The position numbers and the translations under genes were made by a program. From contig JAKQCW010000095.1 in NCBI GenBank assembly GCA_029558955.1, forward strand, positions 1 through 59,033: a DNA stretch of 59,033 bases. The letters are read 5' to 3'. The first letter of the stretch is position 1; every line of letters begins with the position of its first letter. This stretch comes from Chloroflexota bacterium (lineage in GTDB: Bacteria; Chloroflexota; Anaerolineae; JAAEKA01). Below are positions 7,057 to 15,247 of this stretch, in pieces. A model generated the notes under the pieces. That model saw only the letters and a list, made by a program, of their open reading frames with translations. It was not told the DNA's origin and ran no database searches.

Positions 7057-7611
7057 ATGATCATCATCCCGTTCCCCGCCCATGACCCCAATGCCATCCA
7101 GCAAGCCGCGGCTTTGCTGACGACGGCCTTCGCTCAGCACTGGCCCAAGGCCTGGCCTGACCTGGACGCGGCGCTGGAGGAGCTGCACGACTGTCTGGAG
7201 CCGGACAAGCTCTGCCTGGCGGCTGTGGACGAACACGGCCGCGTGCTGGGCTGGATCGGCGCGCAGCCGGCCTATGGCCTCACCGGCTGGGAGCTGCACC
7301 CGCTGGCGGTCGATCCGGCGCGCCAGGGCGAAGGCATCGGCCGCGCCTTGGTGGCCAGCCTGGAGGAGGCGGTGCGGGCGCGCGGCGGCGTCACCCTCTT
7401 CCTGGGCAGCGACGACGAGGATGGCATGACCAGCCTGGCCGGCGTCGATCTCTACCCAGAGGTGACGCGCCATCTCCAGTCGATCCGCAATCTCAAGCGC
7501 CACCCCTATGAGTTCTACCAAAAACAGGGCTACACCGTCGTCGGCGTCATCCCCGACGCCAACGGCATCGGCAAGCCGGATATCTGGCTGGCGAAACGCC
7601 TGATCAGCTAA
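7057..7611 (+). CDS. GNAT acetyltransferase, AAC(6')-like
   Basis: 184 residues from the ATG at 7057. The acetyl-CoA site is seen as HPLAVDPARQGEGIGRALV, and the C-terminal region LGSDDEDGMTSL, SIRNLKRHPYEFYQKQGY and GVIPDANGIGKPDIWLAK closely follows the pattern of aminoglycoside 6'-N-acetyltransferases of the AAC(6')-I group. It may acetylate aminoglycosides or a related cellular amine; resistance is not proven by sequence. It stands alone, downstream of MITE copy A and convergent with the FAD oxidoreductase. The frame stays open upstream into the MITE, but that extension is not part of the family. Confidence 0.8.
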   Translation: MIIIPFPAHDPNAIQQAAALLTTAFAQHWPKAWPDLDAALEELHDCLEPDKLCLAAVDEHGRVLGWIGAQPAYGLTGWELHPLAVDPARQGEGIGRALVASLEEAVRARGGVTLFLGSDDEDGMTSLAGVDLYPEVTRHLQSIRNLKRHPYEFYQKQGYTVVGVIPDANGIGKPDIWLAKRLIS

Positions 7612-7655
7612 AATCTGGGCGATCGTCCCGTCTGAGCCTGCCCTGTCATCGCTGC

Positions 7656-8810
7656 TCAAACCACGTTGTGCTCGCGCACCAGGTCTCCCTCGGCGAAGCG
7701 GCTGAAGCGCAACTGGCTGATGTCCAGGCTGTGTGCGCGGCCGTCCAGCAGCAGCTCGGCGATCAGCAGCCCCGTCACCGGGCCGTGCATGAAGCCATGG
7801 CCGCTGAAGCCGGCCGCCACATAGAAGCCGGCCGGCTCGCTCAGCCGGTCGATCACCGGATGCGCGTCCGGCGTCACCTCATACAGCCCCGCCCACTGGC
7901 TGAGCAGCCCGGCCTGGCTCAGCAGGGGGAAGCGCCAGGCGGCCTGTTCCAGGTGCTGCTCGGTCCAGGCGTTGTCCACCGACTGGTCGAAGCCGGGGAG
8001 TTCATCGGGGTTGGACTGGCCGGTGAGGATGCCCTCCCCCTCGCGGTGAAAGTACAAGCTGCGGCTGAAGTCGATGGCGAAGGGGAGATCGGCCCGCACG
8101 CCCGGCAGCGGCGTGGTGACCACGATCTGGCGGCGCAGCGGGGTGATGGGCAGATCGACGCCGGCCAGCGCGGCCACCTGGCCAGCCCACGGCCCGGCCG
8201 CATCGACCACCGCCGGCGCGGCGATGGTCCCCTGCGGCGTCTGCACGCCCACGACCCGACCCCCTTTGACCTGAATGCCGGTGGCCTCGGCGCTGGTGAT
8301 GATCCTGGCGCCCAGCCGGCGCGCGCCCATGGCATAGCCCTGCACCACGCCGTTGGGGTCGGCCAGGCCATCGCCCGCGTGCCAGGCCGCGGCCAGGATA
8401 TCCTCCATCTGCAACTGCGGCGCCAGGGCGCGGGCCTCGTCGGCGGTGATGATGCGCGAGGGCACCCCCAGCCGGTTCTGCATGGCCACGTTGCGCTGAA
8501 AGGTGGCCAGATCGGCCGCGTTGTCCAGCAGGAAGAGGTAGCCCGGCCAGCGCAGATCGATCTCCTGGCCCAACTCGTCATGGAAGCGCTCCAACATGGG
8601 CAGGCTGAGCTGCGACAGGCGCACGTTGATCTCGGTGCTGAACTGGTAGCGGATGCCGCCCGCGCATTTGCCGGTGGCCTCCATGCCCAGAAACGGGCCC
8701 TTTTCCAGCAGAACCACGTCGCGGCAGCCGCGTTGGGCCAGATGATAGGCGGCGCTGGCGCCCATGACGCCCCCGCCGATGATGACTACGTCCGCGGTTT
8801 TGGGTAGCAT
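7656..8810 (-). CDS. FAD-dependent oxidoreductase (DAO/sarcosine oxidase beta-like)
   Basis: 384 residues. The dinucleotide-binding motif VVIIGGGVMGASAAYHLAQRG is at residues 9-29, and the C-terminal GFSGHGFMHGPVTGLLIAELL is typical of the DAO family (glycine, sarcosine, D-amino-acid or proline oxidising enzymes). It would oxidise a secondary or primary amine with FAD in the cytoplasm; the substrate cannot be told from sequence. It lies nine bases after the stop of the polysaccharide deacetylase gene and is probably co-transcribed with it. Confidence 0.85.
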   Translation of the reverse strand: MLPKTADVVIIGGGVMGASAAYHLAQRGCRDVVLLEKGPFLGMEATGKCAGGIRYQFSTEINVRLSQLSLPMLERFHDELGQEIDLRWPGYLFLLDNAADLATFQRNVAMQNRLGVPSRIITADEARALAPQLQMEDILAAAWHAGDGLADPNGVVQGYAMGARRLGARIITSAEATGIQVKGGRVVGVQTPQGTIAAPAVVDAAGPWAGQVAALAGVDLPITPLRRQIVVTTPLPGVRADLPFAIDFSRSLYFHREGEGILTGQSNPDELPGFDQSVDNAWTEQHLEQAAWRFPLLSQAGLLSQWAGLYEVTPDAHPVIDRLSEPAGFYVAAGFSGHGFMHGPVTGLLIAELLLDGRAHSLDISQLRFSRFAEGDLVREHNVV

Positions 8811-8819
8811 GAGATTCTC

Positions 8820-9770
8820 CTAACGGCTGATCTGAGCCTGCAAGCGCCGCCGCTGCTGGTTCTCCTGATCCTGTCGCAGCCGATCCCAGACCGGCGCCAG
8901 CAGCAGCTTGGCCGTGATCCACAGTCCTGTCTCGCGTGGGCTGGCCGACAGTCCCATGCGCGGGATGGCCAGCCGATCGACGCCCCGTCCGATGACGCCG
9001 CTGTCGGTGGCAAAGGCCAGCTCGACGCCGGCCGCCCGCAGCAGCGCCTGCTCGCGTGGGCCATAGTCCAGGCCGGCCGCGCCGTTGGGATAGGCGAAAT
9101 AGCGCACCGGCCGGCCCAGCAATGCCGCCAACTGCCCGACAGAGCCGGCGATCTGCCGCTCGGCCTCAGCGGCATCTTCGTTGGCCAGCACCGGATGGGT
9201 CAGCGAATGGGCGCCGATGCTGATCAGCGGGTGGCGGTCCAGCGCGATCGCGTCGGCCAGGGAGATGTTGGCCGGCGGGGCGGGCGGCAGGCCCTGCGCC
9301 TGCTCCAGCCCATCGATGACGGCCCAGATCGCGCTCAGGGGCAGGGCTTTGCACAGCACAACGGGCGAGTAGGGGGCCAACTGCGCGACCTCCCAGCCCA
9401 TCTGGGCCGCGATCTGGCGGCGAATCGTCGCATCGTCCACCTGCTGGCGCAGATAGCGCAGCTCCTGGAACCAATAGTTGCGGCCGCCGGCCAGCACATC
9501 CGGCGCGATGAAGAGGGTCGCCGGCGTGTGCAGCGCCTGCAACACCGGCAGCGCCCTCTCCACGAAGCTGCGGTCGCCGTCGTCGAAGGTCACGTGACAG
9601 GCGCCGCTCAGCGGTCGCCCGCCGACCAGGAATTCGTGCAGGGCATCGGCCGTCACGAAGCGATAGAGCCGGCCGATGGCGGTCAGCGCCTGGCGAAACC
9701 GGTCTGCAGAGGGGATGCGGTGAAAGGTGATGGCCAGGTTGGCGGCAGTCAATGGCGAAAAGGGATGCAC
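8820..9770 (-). CDS. polysaccharide deacetylase family protein (NodB homology)
   Basis: About 316 residues from a GTG at 9770 (VHPFSPLTAANLAITFHRI). An upstream ATG at 9827 lies within a likely promoter (-10 TATACT at 9810-9815), so it would not be in the transcript; GAGAG precedes the GTG. Motifs: VTFDDGDRSFVERALPVL with the catalytic and metal aspartates, GAHSLTHPVLAN with the H-x3-H metal ligands, and YFAYPNG. The enzyme would remove N- or O-acetyl groups from a polysaccharide. No signal peptide is evident, so location is unclear. Confidence 0.82.
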   Translation of the reverse strand: MHPFSPLTAANLAITFHRIPSADRFRQALTAIGRLYRFVTADALHEFLVGGRPLSGACHVTFDDGDRSFVERALPVLQALHTPATLFIAPDVLAGGRNYWFQELRYLRQQVDDATIRRQIAAQMGWEVAQLAPYSPVVLCKALPLSAIWAVIDGLEQAQGLPPAPPANISLADAIALDRHPLISIGAHSLTHPVLANEDAAEAERQIAGSVGQLAALLGRPVRYFAYPNGAAGLDYGPREQALLRAAGVELAFATDSGVIGRGVDRLAIPRMGLSASPRETGLWITAKLLLAPVWDRLRQDQENQQRRRLQAQISR

Positions 9771-9809
9771 AGGCTCTCTCGACGGCTGGGTGCAGGGTGA
9801 AACTGGCCC

Positions 9810-9859
9810 AGTATACCACACCGGCATTTGTTTACAACTTCGCCTGACGGGTGTATCAT
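9810..9859. promoter_or_regulatory. divergent promoters with overlapping -35 elements
   Basis: Minus strand: -35 TTGTAA (9832-9837 read in reverse), 16-bp spacer, -10 TATACT (9810-9815 in reverse), for the deacetylase. Plus strand: -35 TTTACA (9831-9836), 17-bp spacer, -10 TATCAT (9854-9859), for the Nudix gene. The two -35 boxes overlap, so polymerases should compete for this site. Confidence 0.6.
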
Positions 9860-9869
9860 AGCTGCCACC

Positions 9870-10349
9870 ATGACCATGATCACTTTCACTCAGGACAACA
9901 CACGCTTCAACTGCCGCGTCGTCGGCGTGGCCATCGATCAGGGCCGGGTGTTGCTGCACAAGGCTGAGGACGATGATTTCTGGGCCTTGCCTGGCGGCCG
10001 CGCCGAGCTGCTGGAGCCGGCCACAGCCACCTTGCACCGCGAGATGATCGAGGAGCTGCATATCGAGGTGGATGTGGGACGCCTGCTCTGGCTGGTGGAG
10101 AATTTCTTCCAGTACCGCGGGCTGGATTTTCACGAGTTGGGCCTCTATTTTCTGATGCACGTGCCGGCTGACTGGCCGCGCCGCTTGGAGAAGGGGCCAT
10201 TTCTGGGCTATGAGCAGGGCGTGCGGCTCGTTTTCCAATGGTTCCCCCTGGAGGAGCTGCCAACCATGCGCGTCAACCCATCCTTTCTGGCCCGCGGCCT
10301 GCAACAACTGCCCGCCGGCCCGCAGCATGTGGTCCACGTCGACCCGTAA
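9870..10349 (+). CDS. Nudix hydrolase
   Basis: 159 residues, with the Nudix box GGRAELLEPATATLHREMIEE preserving G-x5-E-x7-RE-x2-EE; the usual glycine after EE is replaced by LHIEV. It would hydrolyse a nucleoside diphosphate linked to another group; the substrate is unknown. The predicted transcription start (near 9866) falls four bases before the first ATG at 9870 and ten before a second at 9876, so the mRNA is probably leaderless. It is followed after 16 bases by the thioesterase gene. Confidence 0.85.
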   Translation: MTMITFTQDNTRFNCRVVGVAIDQGRVLLHKAEDDDFWALPGGRAELLEPATATLHREMIEELHIEVDVGRLLWLVENFFQYRGLDFHELGLYFLMHVPADWPRRLEKGPFLGYEQGVRLVFQWFPLEELPTMRVNPSFLARGLQQLPAGPQHVVHVDP

Positions 10350-10365
10350 CACAGACGCCATCGCC

Positions 10366-10776
10366 ATGTCCGCACCTTCCCATCAGATCACCCTTTCCTT
10401 CCCCGTTCGTACCTACGACATCGACTTCGTGGGCATAGTCAGCAACATCGTCTACGTGCGCTGGCTGGAGGACCTGCGCTTGCAGATGCTGGCCGAGTTC
10501 TTCCCGCTGGATACCGCCATGCAGGTGCAGGGCATCGCGCCGGTGCTGCTGCGCACGGAGATCGACTATAAGCGGGCCGTGCGCCTGTTCGACCCGGTGC
10601 AGGGGCGCATGTGGCTGGCCGAGGCCGGGCCGGTGCGCCAGGTGCTGGCGGCCGAGTTCACGGTGGATGGCCGGCTGCACGCCGCGGCCCGCCAGACCAC
10701 CTGCTTCATCGAGCTGGCCAGCGGCCGGCCTGTGCCCACCCCCGCGGCTATCCGCGCCCTGGCGCACCACGCATAG
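10366..10776 (+). CDS. acyl-CoA thioesterase, 4HBT/YbgC family
   Basis: 136 residues of a single hotdog fold. The motif YDIDFVGIVSNIVYVRWLED matches the D-x2-G-x-V-x-N-x2-Y active-site helix of 4-hydroxybenzoyl-CoA thioesterase/YbgC proteins, with the catalytic aspartate in DIDF. It should cleave a short or aromatic acyl-CoA in the cytoplasm. The start at 10366 leaves the family domain almost complete. It is likely co-transcribed with the Nudix gene. Confidence 0.82.
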   Translation: MSAPSHQITLSFPVRTYDIDFVGIVSNIVYVRWLEDLRLQMLAEFFPLDTAMQVQGIAPVLLRTEIDYKRAVRLFDPVQGRMWLAEAGPVRQVLAAEFTVDGRLHAAARQTTCFIELASGRPVPTPAAIRALAHHA

Positions 10777-10787
10777 CAATCACCCCC

Positions 10788-10988
10788 ATGACTGATCGCC
10801 GACGCTACGGCTACTACCTGCTTCCTTCAAGCTACGATCCCCCCCTCTCGGCTACAGCGGATTGGAGGTCTATCTGGCTGGGCCTGACCCTGAGCGCTGC
10901 TTCGACGCCGCAGCGCTCCGCTTCACCGCGGTCGCAGCCTCTGACCGGCTGTGCCTCTTGTGCTCACCAGCCGCGCAGATATTGCTGA
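10788..10988 (+). pseudogene. possible broken small gene with a frameshift in a C-run
   Basis: A frame begins MTDRRRYGYYLLPSSYDPP, then passes a run of seven C at 10839-10845, after which a different frame looks more coding-like (GYSGLEVYLAGPDPER, CFDAAALRFTAVAAS). It then runs into the 3' end of the convergent oxidoreductase gene at 10964. This suggests a truncated, frameshifted remnant or a sequencing error in the homopolymer. No family was recognised. Confidence 0.3.
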
Positions 10989-11992
10989 GGTGCAGCTAAC
11001 TCAGCGCCCAGCTCGCGCGCCGCGCGCAGCGGCCAGTAGGGATCGCGCAGCGATTGACGCGCGATCAGCACCGCGTCCGCCTGGCCAGCGCACACGATGG
11101 CGTTGGCCTGTTGCGCCTGGTTGATCAGGCCCACGGCCGCGACGGCCAGGCCGGTCTCCTGGCGGATACGCTGGGCAAAGGGGACCTGATAGCCCGGCCC
11201 CAGCCGGATCTGCTGGGTCGGGGTCAGCCCGCCGGAGGAGACATCCAACAGATCGACCCCCGCGCCGGCCAGGCGACGCGCCAGCGCCACGCTCTGCTCC
11301 AGATCCCAGCCGCCCTCAGCCCAGTCGGTGGCGCTGATGCGCACCAGCAGCGGCAGCTCGGCCGGCCAGACCGCGCGCACCGCGGCCACCGTCTCCAGGG
11401 TGAGTCGGGTGCGGCTGTCGAAGTCGCCGCCGTATGCATCGTCACGTTGGTTGCTCAGCGGCGACAGAAACTGATGCAACAGGTAGCCGTGGGCCGCATG
11501 GAGCTCCACCGCCTGAAAGCCGGCCGCGTGCGCTCGTCGAGCCGCCTGCTGGAAGGCCAGGATCACCTGGTCGATCTCGCGCTGGGAGAGGGCCTGGGGG
11601 GTGGCGTAGTCGGCCGAGAAGGGCAGCGGGCTGGGACCGACCGCGCCAGGAACCGTTGCCTTGCGGCCGGCATGGGCCAGTTGCACCGCCGGCGTTGCGC
11701 CGCAATCGGCCATCAGGCGGGCGATGCGCGCCAGGGCGGGGATCTGCCCATCGTCCCACAGGCCCAGGTCGCGCGCGCTGATGCGGCCGCGCGGCTCCAC
11801 TGCCGTGGCCTCGACGATGATCAGCCCTGCGCCGCCGACGGCGCGGCTGACATAGTGCGCCAGATGCCAATCGGTGGCGATGCCGTCCTCGGCGAAGACC
11901 GAGTACATGCACATGGGCGAGATCCAAAGCCGGTTGCGGGCCGTGACGCTGCGCAGCGGGAAGGGGGTGAAAAGAGGAATGGGGTTGGACAT
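10964..11992 (-). CDS. NADH:flavin oxidoreductase, Old Yellow Enzyme family
   Basis: 342 residues from the ATG at 11992, with AAAGGAG nine bases upstream. OYE/YqjM features: LRSVTARNRLWISPMCMYS at the N-terminus (the cysteine that tunes FMN in YqjM-type enzymes), QLAHAGRKA, HAAHGYLLHQFLSPLSNQR, DDAYGGDFDSRTRLTLE, and GQADAVLIARQSLRDPYWP. It is an FMN-dependent ene-reductase reducing activated double bonds with NAD(P)H. The same frame stays open far upstream antisense to the next gene, but the start and ribosome-binding site place the gene here. It appears monocistronic. Confidence 0.9.
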   Translation of the reverse strand: MSNPIPLFTPFPLRSVTARNRLWISPMCMYSVFAEDGIATDWHLAHYVSRAVGGAGLIIVEATAVEPRGRISARDLGLWDDGQIPALARIARLMADCGATPAVQLAHAGRKATVPGAVGPSPLPFSADYATPQALSQREIDQVILAFQQAARRAHAAGFQAVELHAAHGYLLHQFLSPLSNQRDDAYGGDFDSRTRLTLETVAAVRAVWPAELPLLVRISATDWAEGGWDLEQSVALARRLAGAGVDLLDVSSGGLTPTQQIRLGPGYQVPFAQRIRQETGLAVAAVGLINQAQQANAIVCAGQADAVLIARQSLRDPYWPLRAARELGAELAAPQQYLRGW

Positions 11993-12060
11993 GGTCTGCT
12001 CCTTTGTGCCGGCCATTGTAGGACGGCGCAACCGTTGTGTCAATTCAGCTCGGAGCGCTT

Positions 12061-12182
12061 CAGCGGCGCTACATATGCTGGCCGCCAAAACGGAGTCGGG
12101 CCTTCCGGCGGGTGGGCGCGCTCGACTCGCATGGTCCAGACCTGGCCCAAGCCTCGACCGCGTGCCAACTTTGGAATTGCTG
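12061..12182. mobile_element. MITE-like element, copy B, decayed
   Basis: About 122 bp aligned end to end with copy A. The right end GGAATTGCTG (12173-12182) is intact, the left end keeps only CAGC, and the inner arms have many substitutions. No target duplication is visible. It occupies most of the gap between the oxidoreductase and the Ppx/GppA gene. Confidence 0.65.
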
Positions 12183-12222
12183 CTCTGGCGCGGCAGGTTA
12201 TCGCCTGGCAGCTTTCTTCGGG

Positions 12223-12228
12223 TATAAT
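12223..12228 (+). promoter_or_regulatory. -10 element for the Ppx/GppA gene
   Basis: A perfect TATAAT lies 35 bp before the start codon at 12263. No convincing -35 hexamer is seen 16-18 bp upstream. Confidence 0.5.
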
Positions 12229-12262
12229 GGCGTGCGACGACACCCGCTGAAATGAGCAGATC

Positions 12263-13810
12263 ATGAGCCCACGAATCGCCATCATCGACCTCGGTTCCAA
12301 CACCACCCGCCTGGTGGTCTATGAGTACCAGCCCGGCTACCATTTTCATCTGGTGGAGGAGGTGCGCGAGGTGGTGCGGCTGCGCGAGGGCATGGGCAAC
12401 GGCATGGCGCTGCGCGCGGCCGCCATCGAGCGCGGCCAGCAGGCTATGCGCATGTTCGCCAGCTTCTGCCGCTCCCAGGGGATCGATGACATCATCATGA
12501 CCGCCACCAGCGCGGTGCGCGATGCGCGCAACGGCGACTCCTTTCTGGCCCGCGTGCGCGCGGAGACCGGCTGGGAGCCGCGCCTGCTTTCGGGCGAGGA
12601 GGAGGGCTATTTCGGCGCGCTGGGCGCGCTGAACGGCACCGGGCTGACCGAGGGCTTCGTCGTCGACCTGGGCGGCGGCAGCGCCCAGATCGTGGAGGTG
12701 CGCGGCGGGCTGCCCGGCCGCGCGGTCAGCCTGCCGCTGGGCGCGCTGCGTCTGAGCGACCTCTTTCTGGGCTACGACCGGGCCAAGCCGGCCGCGGTGG
12801 AGCAGCTCAACGCCTTCCTGGCCGAGCAGTTGGCCGGGGTGGACTGGTTCCGCGCCCAGCCTGGCGATGGCCTGGTGGCGCTGGGGGGCACCGTGCGCAA
12901 CCTGGCCCGCATCGATCAGGCCGCGTCCGGCTTTCCGCTGGACATGGTCAACGGCTATGAGTTGACCGGGGTCAGCCTGCGCGAGATGGCCGGGCGTTTC
13001 TGGCAGATGAGCCAGAAGGATCGCCTGAAGACGCCTGGGCTGGATTCCGACCGGGCGGACATCATTCAGAGCGGCGCGCTGGCCTTTGCCGCGCTGCTGA
13101 AGCACAGCGGCTTCGAGCAGCTCACCATCAGCCAACAGGGGCTGCGTGAGGGCATCTTCTACCAACGCTTCCTGGCCGACCAACCGCAGCCGGTTTTTAC
13201 CGACCTGCGCCAGTTCAGCGTGCTCAACCTGGCGCGCAAGTTCGACTGCGACAATCGGCACAGCCGCCATGTGACCGCGCTGAGTTTGCAGCTTTTCGAT
13301 CAGCTTCAGCCGGCCCATGGGCTGGACGCCAGCTACCGCCATCTGCTGTGGGCGGCCGGCATGTTGCACGACATCGGCATGAGCGTCGATTATTACTATC
13401 ACCACCACCACTCGGCCTATATCATTCAGAACAGCGGCCTGCCCGGCTATTCCCCGCGCGAGCTGGCTTTGATCGCCTTGTTGGCGCAGTATCACCGCAA
13501 AGGCAGCCCCAAGGCCGGCCCCCTGGGCGCGCTCTTCGCCGCCGAGGACCACCGCGGCCTGTCGCTGCTGGCCGGCATGTTGCGGCTGGCCGAATTTCTG
13601 GAGCGCGGCCGCAGCCAGGTGGTGCGGGCGGTGCGTTGCCACCTGGATCTGGCCAACGGCTGGCTGCAGATCGAGACGCTGGAGGCCGGCGACGCGCGTA
13701 TGGAGCTGTGGGACGCCAGCCGCAATCTGGATGTGCTGCAGCGCAGCCTGAATCTGCACGTGGAACTGGTGAGCGGGGTGTGGTTGGGAGAGGGAAGCGC
13801 AGGGGAGTAA
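12263..13810 (+). CDS. Ppx/GppA exopolyphosphatase-guanosine pentaphosphatase with HD domain
   Basis: 515 residues. The N-terminal ASKHA-fold domain shows IAIIDLGSNTTRLVVYEY, TSAVRDARNG, GEEEGYFG and VVDLGGGSAQIVEV, the phosphate-binding loops of Ppx/GppA. The C-terminal domain has an HD motif (GMLHDIGMSVDYY), as in long Ppx proteins. It hydrolyses polyphosphate and/or pppGpp, linking phosphate storage to the stringent response; which substrate dominates is not visible. A YYYHHHHSAY stretch at about residue 376 is unusual in composition but lies where the HD-domain metal-binding region is expected. It converges on the rRNA methyltransferase gene. Confidence 0.9.
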   Translation: MSPRIAIIDLGSNTTRLVVYEYQPGYHFHLVEEVREVVRLREGMGNGMALRAAAIERGQQAMRMFASFCRSQGIDDIIMTATSAVRDARNGDSFLARVRAETGWEPRLLSGEEEGYFGALGALNGTGLTEGFVVDLGGGSAQIVEVRGGLPGRAVSLPLGALRLSDLFLGYDRAKPAAVEQLNAFLAEQLAGVDWFRAQPGDGLVALGGTVRNLARIDQAASGFPLDMVNGYELTGVSLREMAGRFWQMSQKDRLKTPGLDSDRADIIQSGALAFAALLKHSGFEQLTISQQGLREGIFYQRFLADQPQPVFTDLRQFSVLNLARKFDCDNRHSRHVTALSLQLFDQLQPAHGLDASYRHLLWAAGMLHDIGMSVDYYYHHHHSAYIIQNSGLPGYSPRELALIALLAQYHRKGSPKAGPLGALFAAEDHRGLSLLAGMLRLAEFLERGRSQVVRAVRCHLDLANGWLQIETLEAGDARMELWDASRNLDVLQRSLNLHVELVSGVWLGEGSAGE

Positions 13811-13843
13811 GGAAGTCGGGGGAACTCGCAGGAGCTCAGGGAA

Positions 13844-15238
13844 TCACTTTGCGCTGGCGGCCAGGTGGAAGAGCGCCAGGCTTTCCACGAAATAGGTCTG
13901 GGGGAACATGTCCACCGGCTGCACCTGCGCCAGATGATAGCCGGCGGCCAGCAGCAGGGCCGCATCGCGGGCCAGCGTGGCCGGATCGCAGGAAACGTAG
14001 AGCAGCTTCGGCACGGCCAGCCGCGCCAGATGTTCGACCACCTCTGGCCCGGCCCCGCTGCGCGGCGGGTCGATGATCGCCAGGTCGATGCGTTGATCGG
14101 CGTCCAGTGTGGCCAGCACCTCCTCCAGCGCGCCCTCGTGCAGCGTCACGTTGTCCAGATCGCGCGCGTTCCAGGCGAAGTCCTCGCAGGCCACCTCCGC
14201 TTCTTCGACCGCGATGACCTGACCGACCCGATCGGCCAGGCTCAGGCCAAAAAGCCCCACGCCGCAGTAGCCGTCCAGCAGCGTCTCATGGCCCTGGGGC
14301 GCCAACAGCTCGGCCGCCAGCTCGACCATGACCTCCGCGCCGACAGTGTTGGCCTGGAAGAAGCTGTTGGCTGAGACGCGGAAGGTGCGACCGGCCACCT
14401 GCTCCTCGATCCACGGCTCTCCCACCAATCCTTCGTAGGCGCCATCGCGGCGGCGCACCACACAGCGCACCGGCAGCTCCTCGACCAGAAAGCCGGGCGG
14501 CCGGTCGCCCACCGTCTCGAAGGCCAGCAGGCGCTGGCCGGTGTTGACGCCAGCCCGCAGATTGATGCGCCGGACGATCACCGGCGGGCCGGCCGGGGCG
14601 TCGTCGTCGGTCGTTTCAGGCTCGGCCGCGTCCGCTTCGGCGATGCCGGTCAACAGCGCGCCGTGCATTTCGTCCAGCAGGGGATGCAGCAGCAGGCATT
14701 CGTCCACCGCGATCACATCCTGGGCTGGCTGGCCCGGCGCGCGCACCCCCTGGCGGCGCATCTCGCCTTTGGCCCCCTCCTGCGTCACCCCCTCGCGCAC
14801 ATAGCCCAGCCGTCCCCGGGCGTCGGTCGCCAGTTGCGCGTGGTTGCGGTAGCGGAAGTCGAGCAGCCCCTCCTCGCCGGCCAGCGCGATGGGCTCCAGC
14901 ACCGGCGGCTGGGCAACGTGGCCCAGGCGGTGCAGTTGATCGGCCACCACCTGGGCCTTGAGCTCCAGTTGCCGGGCATAGGCGATGTGTTGCCATTGGC
15001 AGCCGCTGCACTGACCTGGCCCGAAATAGGGACAGGGGGGCAGGGCGCGGTCCGGCGATGGCTTGAGCACGCGCACCAGCCGGGCCCGCGCCCAGCGCGG
15101 TTTCTCTTCGATGATTTCGACCTGCACCGTCTCGCCCGGAATGGCATAGGGCACGAAGAGGATCTTGCCTTGGTGATAGCCGATGGCCTCACCGCCGTGG
15201 GCGATGCCGGTCAAGTTGACGGTGATGGTGGGGTTCAA
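13844..15238 (-). CDS. 23S rRNA (uracil-5-)-methyltransferase, RlmD/TrmA family
   Basis: 464 residues. An N-terminal TRAM domain (ITVNLTGIAHGGEAIGY) is followed by an iron-sulfur cysteine cluster (CPYFGPGQCSGCQWQH), the SAM-binding fold (LLDGYCGVGLFGLSLAD), the IDPPRSG motif and the catalytic YVSCDPATLARD cysteine. These identify the RumA/RlmD class of uridine C5 methyltransferases; whether it targets U1939, U747 or tRNA cannot be settled by eye. An acidic insertion (AEADAAEPETTDDDAPAG) sits near the middle. It starts nine bases after the stop of the glutamate dehydrogenase gene and is probably co-transcribed with it. Confidence 0.88.
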   Translation of the reverse strand: MNPTITVNLTGIAHGGEAIGYHQGKILFVPYAIPGETVQVEIIEEKPRWARARLVRVLKPSPDRALPPCPYFGPGQCSGCQWQHIAYARQLELKAQVVADQLHRLGHVAQPPVLEPIALAGEEGLLDFRYRNHAQLATDARGRLGYVREGVTQEGAKGEMRRQGVRAPGQPAQDVIAVDECLLLHPLLDEMHGALLTGIAEADAAEPETTDDDAPAGPPVIVRRINLRAGVNTGQRLLAFETVGDRPPGFLVEELPVRCVVRRRDGAYEGLVGEPWIEEQVAGRTFRVSANSFFQANTVGAEVMVELAAELLAPQGHETLLDGYCGVGLFGLSLADRVGQVIAVEEAEVACEDFAWNARDLDNVTLHEGALEEVLATLDADQRIDLAIIDPPRSGAGPEVVEHLARLAVPKLLYVSCDPATLARDAALLLAAGYHLAQVQPVDMFPQTYFVESLALFHLAASAK

Positions 15239-15247
15239 CCTGATCCT

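Noticed and set aside
11993..13759. Upstream extension of the flavin oxidoreductase frame
   Set aside because: The frame is open for a further 589 codons but is antisense to Ppx/GppA and crosses a decayed MITE. The family start, with AAAGGAG, is at 11992.
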